Source: Dyella lipolytica (GTDB taxonomy: Bacteria > Pseudomonadota > Gammaproteobacteria > Xanthomonadales > Rhodanobacteraceae). From it: a stretch of DNA of 64,000 nt. Of the stretch, positions 1-9,733 are shown piece by piece (the first letter of the stretch is position 1; each line of letters opens with the position of its first letter). A program made the translations under genes and the position numbers. The stretch covers positions 1,120,556 through 1,184,555 of the forward strand of contig NZ_BSNQ01000003.1 of assembly GCF_030160075.1 (NCBI RefSeq), in the 5' to 3' direction. The notes under the pieces are model-generated. The model was not told the origin of the DNA. It saw only the letters and a program-made list of their open reading frames with translations, and did no database searches.

Positions 1-35
1 CCGCCGAGCAAGACACCGAGGAGTACCGCGCATGA
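1..35 (+). CDS. 3' end of an upstream gene, possibly scpB
   Basis: The frame starting at position 3 reads AEQDTEEYRA and stops at TGA 33-35, so the last codons of a gene overlap the rluB ATG in an ATGA junction. In many proteobacteria the gene before rluB is scpB (segregation and condensation protein B), which is the only reason for that name. Ten residues cannot identify a family. Confidence 0.4.
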   Translation, partial: AEQDTEEYRA

Positions 36-1432
36 ATGCGCCGCAAAAATCCGTATTGAGCCTCAAGCGCGCTACAGCGCCTGAAAACGCCCCCCAAATC
101 GAAGAGCGCTTGCATAAAGTGCTCGCCAACGCCGGCCTCGGCTCGCGGCGTATGCTGGAACAACGCATCCAGGCCGGTGAAGTCGAAGTCAATGGCACCG
201 CCGCTAATCTCGGTGCCAGCGTTCGCGCCGGTGATCGTGTAGTGATCGATGGCAAACAGTTCGTCGTTGCCACCGACAGCCGCGACGATGCCGAAGTGCT
301 GGTCTATCACAAGCCCGAAGGCGTGGTGACCACGCGCGAAGATCCCGAAGGCCGCCCCACCGTGTTCGAACAGCTGCCGCGACTGAAAGGCGCGCGCTGG
401 GTCGCCGTGGGTCGTCTGGATATCAACACCACCGGTTTGCTGCTTCTCACCACCGACGGTGAGCTCGCCAACGCACTGATGCATCCACGCAGCGGCCTGG
501 AGCGCGAATACCTCTGCCGTGTGCACGGTGAAGTGCCCGACGAAATGATTGAAAAGCTCAAGGCTGGCGTAGAGCTGGAAGACGGCCCTGCCCGCTTCGA
601 CGAAATCGCCATCATCAGCCGCGGCGGTAGCCACAGCTGGTTCCGCGTAGTGATTCGTGAAGGCCGCAATCGCGAAGTCCGCCGTTTGTGGGATTCGCAA
701 GGTTTTCTGGTCAGCCGACTCAAGCGCATTCGCTACGGCAACATCGAGTTGCCGCGCACTCTGCGCCGCAGCGACTGCGAATCTTTGGGTGAAGAATTGG
801 TCAAGGAACTGCGCAAGGTCGCCGGCCTTGGCGCCCCGCAACCCGTGCTGACACTTAGCCCGGTACTGCACCAGCGCCGCGCGCCCCGCAATGTCACCGA
901 GTACCGCCCCGAGAAAGGCGCGGGCACCGCGTGGAGCGGCGGCTACCATGACGAAGCACGCGAATTGCGCGCATTCGATCGTATTCGCGAAGAACCGGCG
1001 CGCGGTAAACAGCAGCGTCATCGCGCAAATCCGAATCGCGAAGTGAACGGCAACGTTGCCAAACCCGAGCGCTCACCGGGTGGCAGTCATTACAAGAAGA
1101 AACGCGGCATCGCTCCCGGCCAGGAACTGCCGCCGGCACGCACCTGGTTCGCCGGCGAAAGCCGCGATGGTGGGCGCGCCTCAGGTGGCGGCAATCCTGC
1201 CGGTAACCGTCGTCATGGCAATGCCAATCCGGGCAATCCCTATGGCGCCGCCGGCGGTGGCAATGCCAACCGCAGCAACCGCGGTGGTAGCCGCCCGGGT
1301 GGTCAAGGCCAAGGCCAGGGTGGTCGTCCGCAAGGTCGCGGCGGTAACCGTCCACAGGGACATGGCGGCGGCCGACCCCACGGCGGTCGCGGTGGTGGCG
1401 GTGGCGGTGGCAACCGTTCCGGCAACCGTTGA
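32..1432 (+). CDS. rluB: 23S rRNA pseudouridine synthase, RluB type, with Gly-rich tail
   Basis: Isomerises a specific uridine of 23S rRNA (U2605 in E. coli) to pseudouridine. Residues about 25-80 form an S4 RNA-binding domain (LHKVLANAGLGSRR), followed by the RsuA/RluB catalytic domain. The signature GRLDINTTGLLLL carries the catalytic Asp near residue 130. From about residue 380 to 466 the protein is a low-complexity tail rich in Gly, Arg, Asn and Gln. The E. coli protein is about 290 residues, so this tail is a large extension of the kind seen in xanthomonads. The ATG overlaps the preceding stop (ATGA), suggesting translational coupling. Confident on family; E. coli site specificity is assumed. 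Confidence 0.93.
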   Translation: MNAPQKSVLSLKRATAPENAPQIEERLHKVLANAGLGSRRMLEQRIQAGEVEVNGTAANLGASVRAGDRVVIDGKQFVVATDSRDDAEVLVYHKPEGVVTTREDPEGRPTVFEQLPRLKGARWVAVGRLDINTTGLLLLTTDGELANALMHPRSGLEREYLCRVHGEVPDEMIEKLKAGVELEDGPARFDEIAIISRGGSHSWFRVVIREGRNREVRRLWDSQGFLVSRLKRIRYGNIELPRTLRRSDCESLGEELVKELRKVAGLGAPQPVLTLSPVLHQRRAPRNVTEYRPEKGAGTAWSGGYHDEARELRAFDRIREEPARGKQQRHRANPNREVNGNVAKPERSPGGSHYKKKRGIAPGQELPPARTWFAGESRDGGRASGGGNPAGNRRHGNANPGNPYGAAGGGNANRSNRGGSRPGGQGQGQGGRPQGRGGNRPQGHGGGRPHGGRGGGGGGGNRSGNR

Positions 1433-1464
1433 GTCAGCGAACGATCACCCCGCTAGCTCAACCG

Positions 1465-1809
1465 ATGATTCGCATCTATCACAACAACCGCTGCTCGAAG
1501 TCGCGCAGTGCCTTGGCTCTGCTCGAACAACATGGCAAAGCTTTCGAGGTGATCAACTACCTCGAAACGCCGCCCGATGCTGCCGAGCTAAAAGTCTTGC
1601 TGTCGCAGCTCGGCATCACAGCGCGCCAACTGCTGCGCAGCGGCGAAGATATCTACAAGGAACTCGGTTTGGACGACGTCTCGCTCGATGACGAGGCGCT
1701 GATCATCGCGATGACGAATCATCCACGCCTGATCGAACGTCCTATCGTGGTTGCCAACGGCAAGGCGGTCATTGGCCGTCCGCCGGAAGCCGTGCTCGAG
1801 ATTCTCTAG
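1465..1809 (+). CDS. arsC: ArsC/Spx-family arsenate reductase-like protein
   Basis: 114-residue thioredoxin-fold protein of the glutaredoxin-dependent ArsC family. It opens MIRIYHNNRCSKSRSAL with the active-site Cys at residue 10, and ends with the family pattern ERPIVVANGKAVIGRPPE. The frame extends to a TTG at 1429, but ATG 1465 gives the standard family length (about 115) and starts at the first beta strand. It follows rluB by 32 bp. No arsenic genes are adjacent, so this may be a housekeeping YffB/ArsC homologue rather than a true resistance enzyme. Its stop overlaps the stop of the convergent DUF2239 gene. Confidence 0.88.
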   Translation: MIRIYHNNRCSKSRSALALLEQHGKAFEVINYLETPPDAAELKVLLSQLGITARQLLRSGEDIYKELGLDDVSLDDEALIIAMTNHPRLIERPIVVANGKAVIGRPPEAVLEIL

Positions 1810-2438
1810 CGTTTCATCCCGTCTTCAGACGGACTCGACATCTCATCGCCATAAGCAAGCCACTCGGCATGCTTGCGTATGTCGCTTGGCCATTCGGCAA
1901 TCAACACGCCGAACTTCGGTCTGTCATTTGCGAATAGCGCGCGGATTGCTTCTTCAAAACCTGGCATGTCGCCGGCCATTGCCGACATGAAGTGATAGGC
2001 GCGCTCTTGTCCGACACGTGATTGGTCGCGTTCGCCGTATGCATGTCGCGCTTCTTCCACCAGCTTGCGCAATGCCACAGACGGACCGCCTGGCTGCGTT
2101 GCAAGCCACTCCCAATGTCTTGGCAGCAACGTTACTTCGCGGGCGACAACGCCTAGCTTGGGACGGCCACGACCTCGGGGAATATCGGTAGACGTCGGAG
2201 GGATGCTTTCATCATCAGCAACGACTGGCGGATACCGGGCAAGAATGTCCTCGTCCGTGCCGCGCGTATCGATATCGATGGAACGACCGGTGTTGTTGTC
2301 GAAAATCAGGATCGACTCCGTGGTACCACGATCGACGGCCCGTCTAACCGCCAGGGCGACGGTATGGAGCGGCCCGGAGGCAAGGCGCCGCCGGCCTTGA
2401 AAGCTTGTGTAGAAAAGTGATGCCGTGGTGTTGGCCAC
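1806..2438 (-). CDS. DUF2239 family protein
   Basis: About 210 residues, recognised as DUF2239 from the N-terminal pattern SLFYTSFQGRRRLASGPL and the segments ILIFDNNTGRSIDIDTRGT and GRGRPKLGVVAREVTLLPRHWEWL. Function is unknown. The GRGRPKLG stretch resembles an AT-hook-like basic patch, and the C-terminus is predicted helical. A GTG start at 2436-2438 is chosen because AGGAG lies 7-8 nt upstream; the longer frame to 2498 has no such site. It converges on the arsC-like gene with overlapping stops and is monocistronic. Confidence 0.78.
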   Translation of the reverse strand: MANTTASLFYTSFQGRRRLASGPLHTVALAVRRAVDRGTTESILIFDNNTGRSIDIDTRGTDEDILARYPPVVADDESIPPTSTDIPRGRGRPKLGVVAREVTLLPRHWEWLATQPGGPSVALRKLVEEARHAYGERDQSRVGQERAYHFMSAMAGDMPGFEEAIRALFANDRPKFGVLIAEWPSDIRKHAEWLAYGDEMSSPSEDGMKR

Positions 2439-2538
2439 AGTGGGCTCCTGTCGATAGGCGCTTAAATATACCGGGTAAAAATACCTTTTCAATATCACCC
2501 GGATAAAATTAAGCCGACATCTCTATGCTGTCGCCAAC

Positions 2539-2566
2539 GAAAAAGGCCGCCCTTCCGGGCGGCCTT
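2539..2566 (-). terminator. Rho-independent terminator of rlmE-ftsH
   Basis: Perfect 10-bp stem (2543-2552 with 2557-2566, loop TTCC). On the minus strand it runs into a short T-run, about 20 bp after the ftsH stop. Confidence 0.85.
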
Positions 2567-2587
2567 CTGTTCGCACTCGCTAGAGAA

Positions 2588-4525
2588 TCAGATCCGACTC
2601 TGCGTGGCCGGATCCCCAACCTTCGCGCCAGCATCGCCGCGCGGTGGCGGTGGCGGTACCGACGAGCCCGGCGAGGAGGTCTTGGACCAATCCGCCGGTG
2701 GCCCTGGAACGCGGCCATTCATGATGTCGTCGATCTGGCGCGCGTCGATGGTTTCGTACTGCAAAAGCGCATCGGCCATCACGTGCAGCTTGTCGATGTT
2801 CTCGATAAGCAGCTGCTTGCTGCGGGCATAGGCACGGTCGAGGATTTCGCGCACTACTTCGTCGATCTTGCGCGCGGTTTCGTTGGAGACGTTCTTGTGC
2901 TGAGTCACCGAGCGACCCAGGAATACTTCGTCCTCTTCCTCGCCGTAAGTGACCGGGCCGAGTTCATCGGACAAGCCCCACTTGGTGGCCATGTTGCGAG
3001 CCATCTTGGTGGCGCGCTCGATATCGTTCGAAGCACCGGTGGTCACTTTGTCGGTACCGAAGATGATTTCCTCAGCCACGCGGCCACCGTACAGCGAGCA
3101 CAGCTGCGATTCGATCGCCAGCTTGTTCATGCTGTACTTGTCGCCCTCCGGCAGATACATGGTGACGCCCAGCGCACGACCGCGCGGGATGATCGTGACC
3201 TTGTAGACGGGATCGTGTTCGGGCACCAGACGGCCCACGATGGCGTGACCGGCTTCGTGATAAGCGGTGAGCTTTTTCTCGTCTTCGCTCATCGCCATCG
3301 AGCGACGCTCGGTACCCATCAGGATCTTGTCGCGCGCCTTGTCCATATGGCCCATGCGCACTTCGCGAGCGTTCTCGCGCGCGGCAAACAAAGCCGCTTC
3401 ATTCACGAGATTGGCGAGATCGGCACCGGAGAATCCGGGTGTGCCGCGCGCAATAACCATCGCATCGACGTCGCTGGCTGTGGGCACTTTGCGCAGGTGC
3501 ACCTTGAGGATCTGCTCACGACCTTTCACGTCCGGCAAGCCCACCACAACCTGGCGGTCGAAGCGGCCCGGGCGCAGCAACGCCGGATCGAGCACGTCAG
3601 GACGATTGGTGGCAGCGATGACGATGATGCCCTCGGTGCCTTCAAAACCATCCATCTCGACCAGCAACTGATTGAGCGTCTGCTCGCGCTCATCGTGACC
3701 ACCGCCGAGCCCGGCACCGCGATGACGACCCACGGCATCGATTTCGTCGATGAAGATAATGCACGGCGCGTGCTTCTTCGCCTGATCAAACATGTCGCGC
3801 ACGCGCGAAGCGCCGACGCCGACGAACATCTCGACAAAGTCGGAACCGGAGATCGAGAAGAACGGCACCTTGGCCTCGCCGGCGATCGCCTTGGCGAGCA
3901 GCGTCTTACCGGTACCCGGAGGGCCGACCATCAGTACGCCGCGCGGGATCTTGCCGCCCAGGCGCTGGAACTTGCCTGGATCACGCAGGAATTCGACCAG
4001 TTCGCCAACCTCTTCCTTCGCTTCATCGCAACCGGCAACGTCACTGAAATTGACCTTGACCTGATCTTCGCCCTGCAGCTTGGCACGCGAACGGCCGAAG
4101 CTCATCGCACCGCGTCCACCGCCGCCCTGCTGCATCTGGCGCATAAACCAGATGAACACACCGACGATCAGGATCACCGGCAGCCAGTTCACCAGTAGAC
4201 CGATCAGCGAAAAGCCGGTGCCGGAATCCTGGTTGACCGTGACGTTCTTGTCCTGCATCTGCTTGACCACCGAATTGGTGGAGAAGCCGAGCACTGGAGC
4301 GACCGTGCGGTAGTTGCTGCCGTCTTTCAGCTTGCCGCTGATGGTGGCGGGATTTTCGGCACTGATCGTGGCGGTAGCAACGTTGCCGCTATCGACGCTC
4401 TGCACAAAGCTGCTGTATGGCAGGTCCGAAGAGGCGCCACCACGCGGGTTGAAGCTCTGGAAGACGGTGATAAGAACCACCGCAATAACCAGCCAGAGCA
4501 ACAGGGTTTTCCATGTCTCGTTCAT
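2588..4525 (-). CDS. ftsH: ATP-dependent zinc metalloprotease FtsH
   Basis: Inner-membrane AAA+ protease that degrades unassembled membrane proteins and regulators such as sigma-32 and LpxC. The 645 residues show membrane segments near 7-24 and 107-128 flanking a periplasmic domain, Walker A GPPGTGKT (201-208), Walker B FIDEID (about 258-263), the second region of homology around 308-322, and zinc motif HEAGH (423-427). The C-terminus is Pro/Ser-rich. The start overlaps the rlmE stop by 4 bp, the conserved rlmE-ftsH operon order. A long open frame on the opposite strand (2525-4198) is a composition artefact. Confidence 0.98.
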   Translation of the reverse strand: MNETWKTLLLWLVIAVVLITVFQSFNPRGGASSDLPYSSFVQSVDSGNVATATISAENPATISGKLKDGSNYRTVAPVLGFSTNSVVKQMQDKNVTVNQDSGTGFSLIGLLVNWLPVILIVGVFIWFMRQMQQGGGGRGAMSFGRSRAKLQGEDQVKVNFSDVAGCDEAKEEVGELVEFLRDPGKFQRLGGKIPRGVLMVGPPGTGKTLLAKAIAGEAKVPFFSISGSDFVEMFVGVGASRVRDMFDQAKKHAPCIIFIDEIDAVGRHRGAGLGGGHDEREQTLNQLLVEMDGFEGTEGIIVIAATNRPDVLDPALLRPGRFDRQVVVGLPDVKGREQILKVHLRKVPTASDVDAMVIARGTPGFSGADLANLVNEAALFAARENAREVRMGHMDKARDKILMGTERRSMAMSEDEKKLTAYHEAGHAIVGRLVPEHDPVYKVTIIPRGRALGVTMYLPEGDKYSMNKLAIESQLCSLYGGRVAEEIIFGTDKVTTGASNDIERATKMARNMATKWGLSDELGPVTYGEEEDEVFLGRSVTQHKNVSNETARKIDEVVREILDRAYARSKQLLIENIDKLHVMADALLQYETIDARQIDDIMNGRVPGPPADWSKTSSPGSSVPPPPPRGDAGAKVGDPATQSRI

Positions 4526-5205
4526 GCGCGGTTCTCGCCAGTCTGCCGGCCGCCCGGTTTGAACCCGGTAGCCAGCGCATATACCTCACGCGAACGCGCG
4601 CGTGAGGCCTTAGGTTTACGCATGCTTACCCGCGTGAACTCCGCGCGCAAGCTTCTTAAGTAATCGTCGAAGCCCGTTCCCTGGAATAGCTTGATTAGAA
4701 ACGCTCCACCCGGTTTGAGCCAGTGCCTGCTGAAATCAAGCGCCAGTTCGGCCAGATCCATCGATCGGATCTGATCGGCCAGGGCTACACCACTCATATT
4801 GGGGGCCATGTCCGACAGCACAAGATCGAGCTTTTGGCCGTCCAGCCGCGACTCCAATTCGCGCAAGACACTTTCTTCACGAAAATCGCCCTGCAGGAAA
4901 TCCACGCCGCCAATACCCTGCATTGGCAGGATATCCAGCGCCACCACGGTACCACTATCGCCCAGGCGCTGACGAACCAGTTGCGACCAGCCACCGGGCG
5001 CCGCTCCCAAATCGACCACCCGCATGCCGGGCTTGAGCAAGTTGTCGCGCTCGATCAGCTCTTCCAGCTTGAAAACGGCGCGTGAACGCAGCCCTTCGGC
5101 CTGGGCCTTCTTGACGTAGACATCATCGAAATGCTCCCGTAGCCAGCGGGAACTGCTTTTGCTGCGGGGCATGGTCGGCAACGGCCGGGAACGGGGGGAG
5201 TCCAT
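4522..5205 (-). CDS. rlmE: 23S rRNA (uridine-2'-O)-methyltransferase RlmE
   Basis: SAM-dependent FtsJ-family enzyme that methylates U2552 in the A-loop of 23S rRNA. SAM motif [13 protein letters not shown] is clear, and the K-D-K-E catalytic set is visible in [26 protein letters not shown] and SREVYAL. The N-terminus [10 protein letters not shown] matches the E. coli protein. An internal ATG at 5172 ([10 protein letters not shown]) aligns better with family N-termini, while ATG 5205 has a weak AAAGGG upstream; either is possible. It lies upstream of and overlaps ftsH by 4 bp, and is divergent from yhbY. Confidence 0.96.
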   Translation of the reverse strand: MDSPRSRPLPTMPRSKSSSRWLREHFDDVYVKKAQAEGLRSRAVFKLEELIERDNLLKPGMRVVDLGAAPGGWSQLVRQRLGDSGTVVALDILPMQGIGGVDFLQGDFREESVLRELESRLDGQKLDLVLSDMAPNMSGVALADQIRSMDLAELALDFSRHWLKPGGAFLIKLFQGTGFDDYLRSLRAEFTRVSMRKPKASRARSREVYALATGFKPGGRQTGENRA

Positions 5206-5249
5206 GATACCCTTTACGGTCCCCTCGTCGCGAATCCGAGACTGAACGC

Positions 5250-5546
5250 ATGGCCATTTCCCCTTCGCAGCGACGCTATCTGCGCAGCCTCGCTCACGAT
5301 CTCCACCCGGTGATTCTGCTGGGCGCCAAAGGCGCGACCGACGCCGTCGTGAAAGAACTCGACCTGGCGCTATCGCACCATGAGCTGGTGAAGGTGAAGC
5401 TTTCCGGCGGCGACAAAGACGAGCGCGAAGCGCAGATCGGCACCCTGATCGAAGGGACTAGCGCCGAGAACGTGCAACAGATCGGTCATATCGTGGTGCT
5501 GTTCCGGCGCAACGAAGAGGACCCTCGGCTGGCCTTGCCGCGGTAA
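5250..5546 (+). CDS. yhbY: Ribosome assembly RNA-binding protein YhbY
   Basis: 98-residue CRS1/YhbY (CRM) domain protein that binds pre-50S particles. The opening [26 protein letters not shown] contains the family loop, and the C-terminus reads [13 protein letters not shown]. Full family length. Its start lies 44 bp from the divergent rlmE start, the usual gammaproteobacterial arrangement, so both promoters must lie in that short gap. Confidence 0.94.
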   Translation: MAISPSQRRYLRSLAHDLHPVILLGAKGATDAVVKELDLALSHHELVKVKLSGGDKDEREAQIGTLIEGTSAENVQQIGHIVVLFRRNEEDPRLALPR

Positions 5547-5555
5547 GGGCTCCTC

Positions 5556-5933
5556 ATGGATCTGTCGCTGGATAGGCCAGAGGGCTACCTGTTTGTCCGC
5601 CGGGTTGCCGCCAACGCCATTACTGTCGTCGACCGCGAACTGACCGCCAGTTTTCTGCTCGCGCCGGATCGTGCCGTGGAGCAGTGGCCGGTCACCACGG
5701 CCCTTGCCCTGGACGACAACCATGTTGCCGGCATTCTTGAACTGAAACCGGAACTGGTGCTGCTCGGCACCGGCACACGCCAGCAGTTCCCGCCGGCGGC
5801 CTTTCTGGCTGGCTTTCTGCGCCGAGGTGTCGGTATCGAAGTAATGGACAACGCCGCCGCCGCACGCACCTACGATCTGCTGGCCGGCGAAGGGCGACGG
5901 GTTGTCGCCGCTTTTATCCTTCCAGGTAGCTAG
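5556..5933 (+). CDS. Mth938-like (DUF498) domain protein
   Basis: 125 residues matching the Mth938/NDUFAF3-like family: ALALDDNHVAGILELKPELVLLGTGTRQQFPP followed by RGVGIEVMDNAAAARTYDLLAGEGRRVVAAFI. The eukaryotic relative NDUFAF3 assists respiratory complex I assembly; the bacterial role is unknown. It starts 9 bp after yhbY and is probably co-transcribed. It converges on nlpD, with its stop 6 bp from the nlpD stop. Confidence 0.83.
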   Translation: MDLSLDRPEGYLFVRRVAANAITVVDRELTASFLLAPDRAVEQWPVTTALALDDNHVAGILELKPELVLLGTGTRQQFPPAAFLAGFLRRGVGIEVMDNAAAARTYDLLAGEGRRVVAAFILPGS

Positions 5934-5939
5934 AACGAC

Positions 5940-6881
5940 TCAGCGCGTGGGCAAGTAATCGAGCGGGTCGACGGGACTGCCGTCTTTGCGGATCTGGAAC
6001 TCCAGCTCGTCGCGCGAACTGCTGCTTGAGCCCATTTCGCCAATCTGCTGTCCTGCCTTTATCTGTTGCCCTTCGGTCACCAGCCGTTTGCGGTTGTGGC
6101 CATAAGCGGACAGGAAGCTGTCGTTATGCTTGATGATGACCAGCTCACCATAACCAACCAGGCCATTGCCGCTATAGACCACGACGCCATCGGCGGCAGC
6201 GACCACGGGGTCGCCCTCTTTTCCGGCAATGTCGATACCCGGTATCGCAGCATTGCCCTGAAATCGCCCAACCACTGAACCCGACGCCGGCCAGCGCCAT
6301 TTTACGCCGCCGGCTGTTCGTGTTCCGCCACTGGCAACCATCGGAGCGGCAGTGGCCGTCGGCACGGCATTGGCAACAGGCGGCGATGCGATAGGAGCTG
6401 CACCAGCCACGGAAACAGTCGAACTCGTGTGCGCGGGAGACGGAGCGGGCGGCGTTGCGGCGGCTGCCGGTACGACTGGCTGGAATACAGGAGCACTCGG
6501 CGCCGGCGGTTGTGCGTGTGGTGGTGCTTTAACGATAACCGGCGGCGATACATGCACGGGACCAGGCCCATGCACCGGCAGCTTCAACACTTGCCCGGGC
6601 CAGATCGTGTAAGGCACGGCAATGTCATTCAATTTGGCCACTTCGCGGAAATCGGCACCGTTGCGGAATGCGATGGAATAAAGCGTGTCACCCTTTACGA
6701 CCGTATAAGTACCGACCGCATTACCTGCCTGCACCGGCCGAGCGCCCACAGACGCACTCGGCGGCTGTTGAACCACGACCGTGCTGCAGCCGGTCATGAG
6801 TAGTGCCATAGAGGTGGCCGCAGACCATCGCATCAATCCTTTCATGCGCATCAGCATAACGGGGTCGCGCGGAGTTTTCAT
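5940..6881 (-). CDS. nlpD: LysM/M23-type lipoprotein, NlpD-like amidase activator
   Basis: Probable outer-membrane lipoprotein. The lipobox LMTGC sits about 32 residues from the chosen ATG. A LysM domain follows (YTVVKGDTLYSIA to WPGQVLKL), then a Pro/Ala-rich linker and a C-terminal LytM/M23 domain (GIDIAGKEGDPV, SFLSAYGHNRKRL, LEFQIRKDGSPVDP). The first zinc-ligand His of active LytM enzymes is Ile here, and the LHFE position reads LEFQ. The domain is therefore degenerate, as in NlpD/EnvC, which activate cell-division amidases rather than cut peptidoglycan. ATG 6881 follows yqaA; the open frame to 7037 overlaps yqaA and is rejected. Starts at 6857 or 6845 are possible. rpoS, the usual downstream gene, is absent. 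Confidence 0.88.
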   Translation of the reverse strand: MKTPRDPVMLMRMKGLMRWSAATSMALLMTGCSTVVVQQPPSASVGARPVQAGNAVGTYTVVKGDTLYSIAFRNGADFREVAKLNDIAVPYTIWPGQVLKLPVHGPGPVHVSPPVIVKAPPHAQPPAPSAPVFQPVVPAAAATPPAPSPAHTSSTVSVAGAAPIASPPVANAVPTATAAPMVASGGTRTAGGVKWRWPASGSVVGRFQGNAAIPGIDIAGKEGDPVVAAADGVVVYSGNGLVGYGELVIIKHNDSFLSAYGHNRKRLVTEGQQIKAGQQIGEMGSSSSSRDELEFQIRKDGSPVDPLDYLPTR

Positions 6882-6901
6882 ACGGGCCGACTGAGCGAGG
6901 T

Positions 6902-7510
6902 CTAATGCCTCAATGCCCACCATCCGGCCAATGCAGCCAATGCGATCAAGGCGCCCCACCCGATCCATTCGATATGTCGGTGCAGGATCCGTTCGGCGCG
7001 TTCGCCGAACAGGCGGATCAACAGTGCGAGCAGCCACACTCGCTTGCCGCGTCCAAGCAGAATGCAGACCAGGAACGGGATCACCGGCACGCCAACAATA
7101 CCCGACGCCCAGGTGACGAATTTCATCGGCACGACCGGCTGCAAAGCGGCAAGCATCAGCACCAGCAGCAGTTCAAGCCAATGCTGGTTCATCTGCATAC
7201 GCAGGTTTTCCACGCCGCGCTCGATCGGATCGTAGAGATGCAACGATTGCAACAACGGGGTCAGTGCATGGAAAGCCCAGTGACCCAGCGCATAACCGAC
7301 CAGCGATCCCAATAGCGAAAACAACAGACTGGTATTGGCGTAGAAGAACGCCCTGTGTCGCTTGCCGAGCATCATCGGCGCCAGCATCACTTCCGGCATG
7401 ATCGGAAAGATAAAGGCTTCGACGAAGCTAAGTCCGCACAAGTAGTAAAGCGCTTTGGGATCGCGCGCCCAGACCAGCATGCGCGCGTAAAGCTTTCCGA
7501 ACAGGCGCAT
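6902..7510 (-). CDS. yqaA: YqaA-family (VTT/DedA-like) membrane protein
   Basis: 202 residues with several hydrophobic segments (about 23-50, 60-80, 115-160, 182-200). The family pattern is LSFVEAFIFPIMPEVMLAPMMLGKRHRAFFYA, followed by GSLVGYALGHWAF. YqaA proteins belong to the DedA/VTT superfamily, whose members are implicated in lipid scrambling and envelope homeostasis; the exact role is unknown. It lies between pcm and nlpD in one minus-strand run, the order typical of Xanthomonadaceae, and its start abuts the pcm stop. Confidence 0.85.
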   Translation of the reverse strand: MRLFGKLYARMLVWARDPKALYYLCGLSFVEAFIFPIMPEVMLAPMMLGKRHRAFFYANTSLLFSLLGSLVGYALGHWAFHALTPLLQSLHLYDPIERGVENLRMQMNQHWLELLLVLMLAALQPVVPMKFVTWASGIVGVPVIPFLVCILLGRGKRVWLLALLIRLFGERAERILHRHIEWIGWGALIALAALAGWWALRH

Positions 7511-8160
7511 TAGCCGATGCCGCCGAGCAGAGGTACAAAGCTGACTGCGGCCAATTCTTCCTGCATGAAATCGCCTTTCCCATCCCCGCGCATGCGGATC
7601 AACGTTTGACTACTGGGGGAACCTACCGGCGCCACCAGCACACCATCGGGACTCAACTGATCGAGTATCCGGCTGGGAATCGCATCGCCGGCCGCCGTGA
7701 GGATGATGGCATCGAACGGCGCTTCCGCGGCCCAGCCCAGCTTGCCATCATCATGGCGCGAGCGGATGTTCTCAACGCCGAGCTGTCGAAAACGGCGACG
7801 CGCCTGACGCAACAATTCCTCGATGCGTTCGACCGTGAAAACCTGTGGCACCAGATTGGCCAGCACTACCGCCTGATAGCCGGAACCCGTACCGATCTCC
7901 AACACTTTCTGCGGACGTCCGTCTTTCTTGTCGAACGGCTCGAGCAAGGCCTCCGTCATACGCGCCACGACCCACGGCTGCGAAATGGTCTGACCGTGTC
8001 CGATCGGCAGCGCCGTATTTTCATAGGCGCGCGAATGCAAAGCCTGATCGATGAAGTGATGGCGCGGCAGGTTGCGGATGACGTCGAGCACGCGCTGATC
8101 GCGGATGCCCTCTTCCTTCAACTTGGCGACAAGCCGATCGCGCGCGCGTTGCGAGGTCAT
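7510..8160 (-). CDS. pcm: Protein-L-isoaspartate O-methyltransferase
   Basis: Uses SAM to methylate isoaspartyl residues so that damaged proteins can be repaired. SAM motif [16 protein letters not shown] is clear, as is the upstream substrate motif [24 protein letters not shown] 8160 ([10 protein letters not shown]) gives 216 residues, close to the 208 of E. coli, and has GAAGGG 7 nt upstream. The frame stays open to a GTG at 8250, inside surE, with weaker initiation signals; ATG 8238 is an alternative. surE precedes it by 46 bp. Confidence 0.95.
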   Translation of the reverse strand: MTSQRARDRLVAKLKEEGIRDQRVLDVIRNLPRHHFIDQALHSRAYENTALPIGHGQTISQPWVVARMTEALLEPFDKKDGRPQKVLEIGTGSGYQAVVLANLVPQVFTVERIEELLRQARRRFRQLGVENIRSRHDDGKLGWAAEAPFDAIILTAAGDAIPSRILDQLSPDGVLVAPVGSPSSQTLIRMRGDGKGDFMQEELAAVSFVPLLGGIG

Positions 8161-8206
8161 CCCTTCGCCCTTCAGGGCGGATGGCGGCAATGGATGCACG
8201 TTCACT

Positions 8207-9016
8207 TCACGCTGCCTTGCCATCGGCTGCCTCGCCATGGGTTTTTCCACTCATACCGTCGGTCAACGCATGGACCCAGCTGCTCACCTTTTCCAGCGCC
8301 TGGAAACGGGTGAGATCCACATGGATCGGCGTTACCGAGATATAACCTCGCTGCACAGCGTGGAAGTCGGTACCGGGACCGGCGTCGTCCACATCGCCGG
8401 CCGGGCCGATCCACCAGATGGTCTTGCCACGCGGATCGGTCTGCTTGATGCACGGTGCGGAACGGTGCCGCTTGCCCAGACGGGTGACTTCGAAACCCCG
8501 GATATCGTCCCAGGGCCGATCGGGCACATTGACATTGAGGATGGTGTCGGCCGGCAGCGGATCGACCAGCAGGCGCTCCATCAGCAGCAGCACCGCCGTC
8601 GCGGCTGAGTCGTAATGCTCGCCTTTGTGGTCTTTGCTGACCAGCGACACGGCAATCGCCGGCAAGCCGAGGAAGCGCCCTTCCATCGCCGCCGAAACCG
8701 TACCGGAATAGATCACGTCGTCGCCGAGGTTGGCGGAATTGTTGATGCCGGAAACGACGATATCCGGCTCATAGTCCAGCATCCCGGCCAGCGCCAGATG
8801 CACGCAGTCCGTCGGTGTGCCGGCGACTCGGTAATAACCGTTGTCCATGCGCAGGGCGCGGATCGGCGCATCGAGCGTCAACGAATTGCTGGCGCCGGAA
8901 CGATCTCGATCCGGTGCCACTACCGTAACCTGACCGACCGCGCCAAGGCGCTCGGCTAGTACGCGGATGCCCGGTGCATCCACGCCATCGTCGTTGCTTA
9001 CCAGAACTCGCATCAT
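8207..9016 (-). CDS. surE: 5'/3'-nucleotidase SurE
   Basis: Stationary-phase survival phosphatase that hydrolyses nucleoside monophosphates. The N-terminus [15 protein letters not shown] carries the metal-binding Asp pair. The Ser/Asn-rich loop ([13 protein letters not shown]) and [21 protein letters not shown] are family signatures. At 269 residues it is slightly longer than E. coli SurE (253), with the extra residues C-terminal. It belongs to the surE-pcm-yqaA-nlpD run. Confidence 0.97.
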   Translation of the reverse strand: MMRVLVSNDDGVDAPGIRVLAERLGAVGQVTVVAPDRDRSGASNSLTLDAPIRALRMDNGYYRVAGTPTDCVHLALAGMLDYEPDIVVSGINNSANLGDDVIYSGTVSAAMEGRFLGLPAIAVSLVSKDHKGEHYDSAATAVLLLMERLLVDPLPADTILNVNVPDRPWDDIRGFEVTRLGKRHRSAPCIKQTDPRGKTIWWIGPAGDVDDAGPGTDFHAVQRGYISVTPIHVDLTRFQALEKVSSWVHALTDGMSGKTHGEAADGKAA

Positions 9017-9186
9017 GATCCGTTAAAGCCCAAGCCACTTTCGGCATGTTCCGGCGTACGGCCCGCAGGCTCTTCGCACGCTCCCTGAACCTTGGAGTCT
9101 AACTGACCGGACCTGCGGTTTCACCGCTGCGCTCACGGTCAATGAACCCTCGCCGGAGCAATCTGTCATTCGGTAGGATGATTTTT

Positions 9187-9732
9187 ATGAAGCGCCGCAC
9201 ACCCACCACCGTCGACGACGAAGACAGCCGCCTGTTTCGCGATGCCATCGGCGAGGTGCGCCGGCTGGATTCTGTCGCACCACCGCCTGCGATGCCCAAG
9301 CCCGAACCGCGCGCTCACATGTTTGAGGCCGACGAAGCGGCCGTGCCGGGCGAATTGCTGGAGATGGCCTTCGACCCAGCGCTGATGGAAGTCGGCGAGG
9401 AGCTGAGTTATCTGCGTGACGGCTATCCACCCAAGTTGCTGCGTCAGCTCAAGCGCGGCCAATACAGCGTGCAGGACGATATCGACCTGCACCAGATGAA
9501 CGCCGCTGCGGCGCAAGCGACCATCGCCGCCTTTCTAGCCGAGGCATCCGAACGCGGTCTGCATTGCGTACGCATCGTGCACGGCAAGGGATTGCGTTCC
9601 AAAGCCGCCGGTCCTGTGTTGAAAACACTGACAGATCGCTTGTTGCGCCGACGGGACGACGTGATTGCGTTCGCTTCGGCGCGGCCGATGCAGGGTGGAA
9701 CAGGGGCCGTCGTGGTACTGCTCAAAGGCTGA
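9187..9732 (+). CDS. Smr-domain protein
   Basis: 181 residues. The C-terminal half is an Smr domain (DIDLHQMNAAAAQATIAAFL, VRIVHGKGLRS, RPMQGGTGAVVVLLK) with the DLHG-like and HGKG motifs of this nuclease family. The N-terminal region resembles SmrA/SmrB proteins. Smr domains cut DNA or RNA; in E. coli SmrB cleaves mRNA in collided ribosomes, and which role applies here is not visible. ATG 9187 is preceded by GGTAGGA with 8 nt spacing; the longer frame to 9142 lacks a site. It is on the opposite strand between truD and surE. Confidence 0.88.
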   Translation: MKRRTPTTVDDEDSRLFRDAIGEVRRLDSVAPPPAMPKPEPRAHMFEADEAAVPGELLEMAFDPALMEVGEELSYLRDGYPPKLLRQLKRGQYSVQDDIDLHQMNAAAAQATIAAFLAEASERGLHCVRIVHGKGLRSKAAGPVLKTLTDRLLRRRDDVIAFASARPMQGGTGAVVVLLKG

Positions 9733-9733
9733 A

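Noticed and set aside
1056-1691. 211-codon frame overlapping the rluB tail
   Set aside because: Low-complexity out-of-frame reading of the Gly-rich coding region; it also overlaps the arsC-like gene.
2525-4198. 557-codon open frame opposite ftsH
   Set aside because: Antisense shadow of a GC-rich gene; no ribosome-binding site or family pattern, and ftsH is certain.
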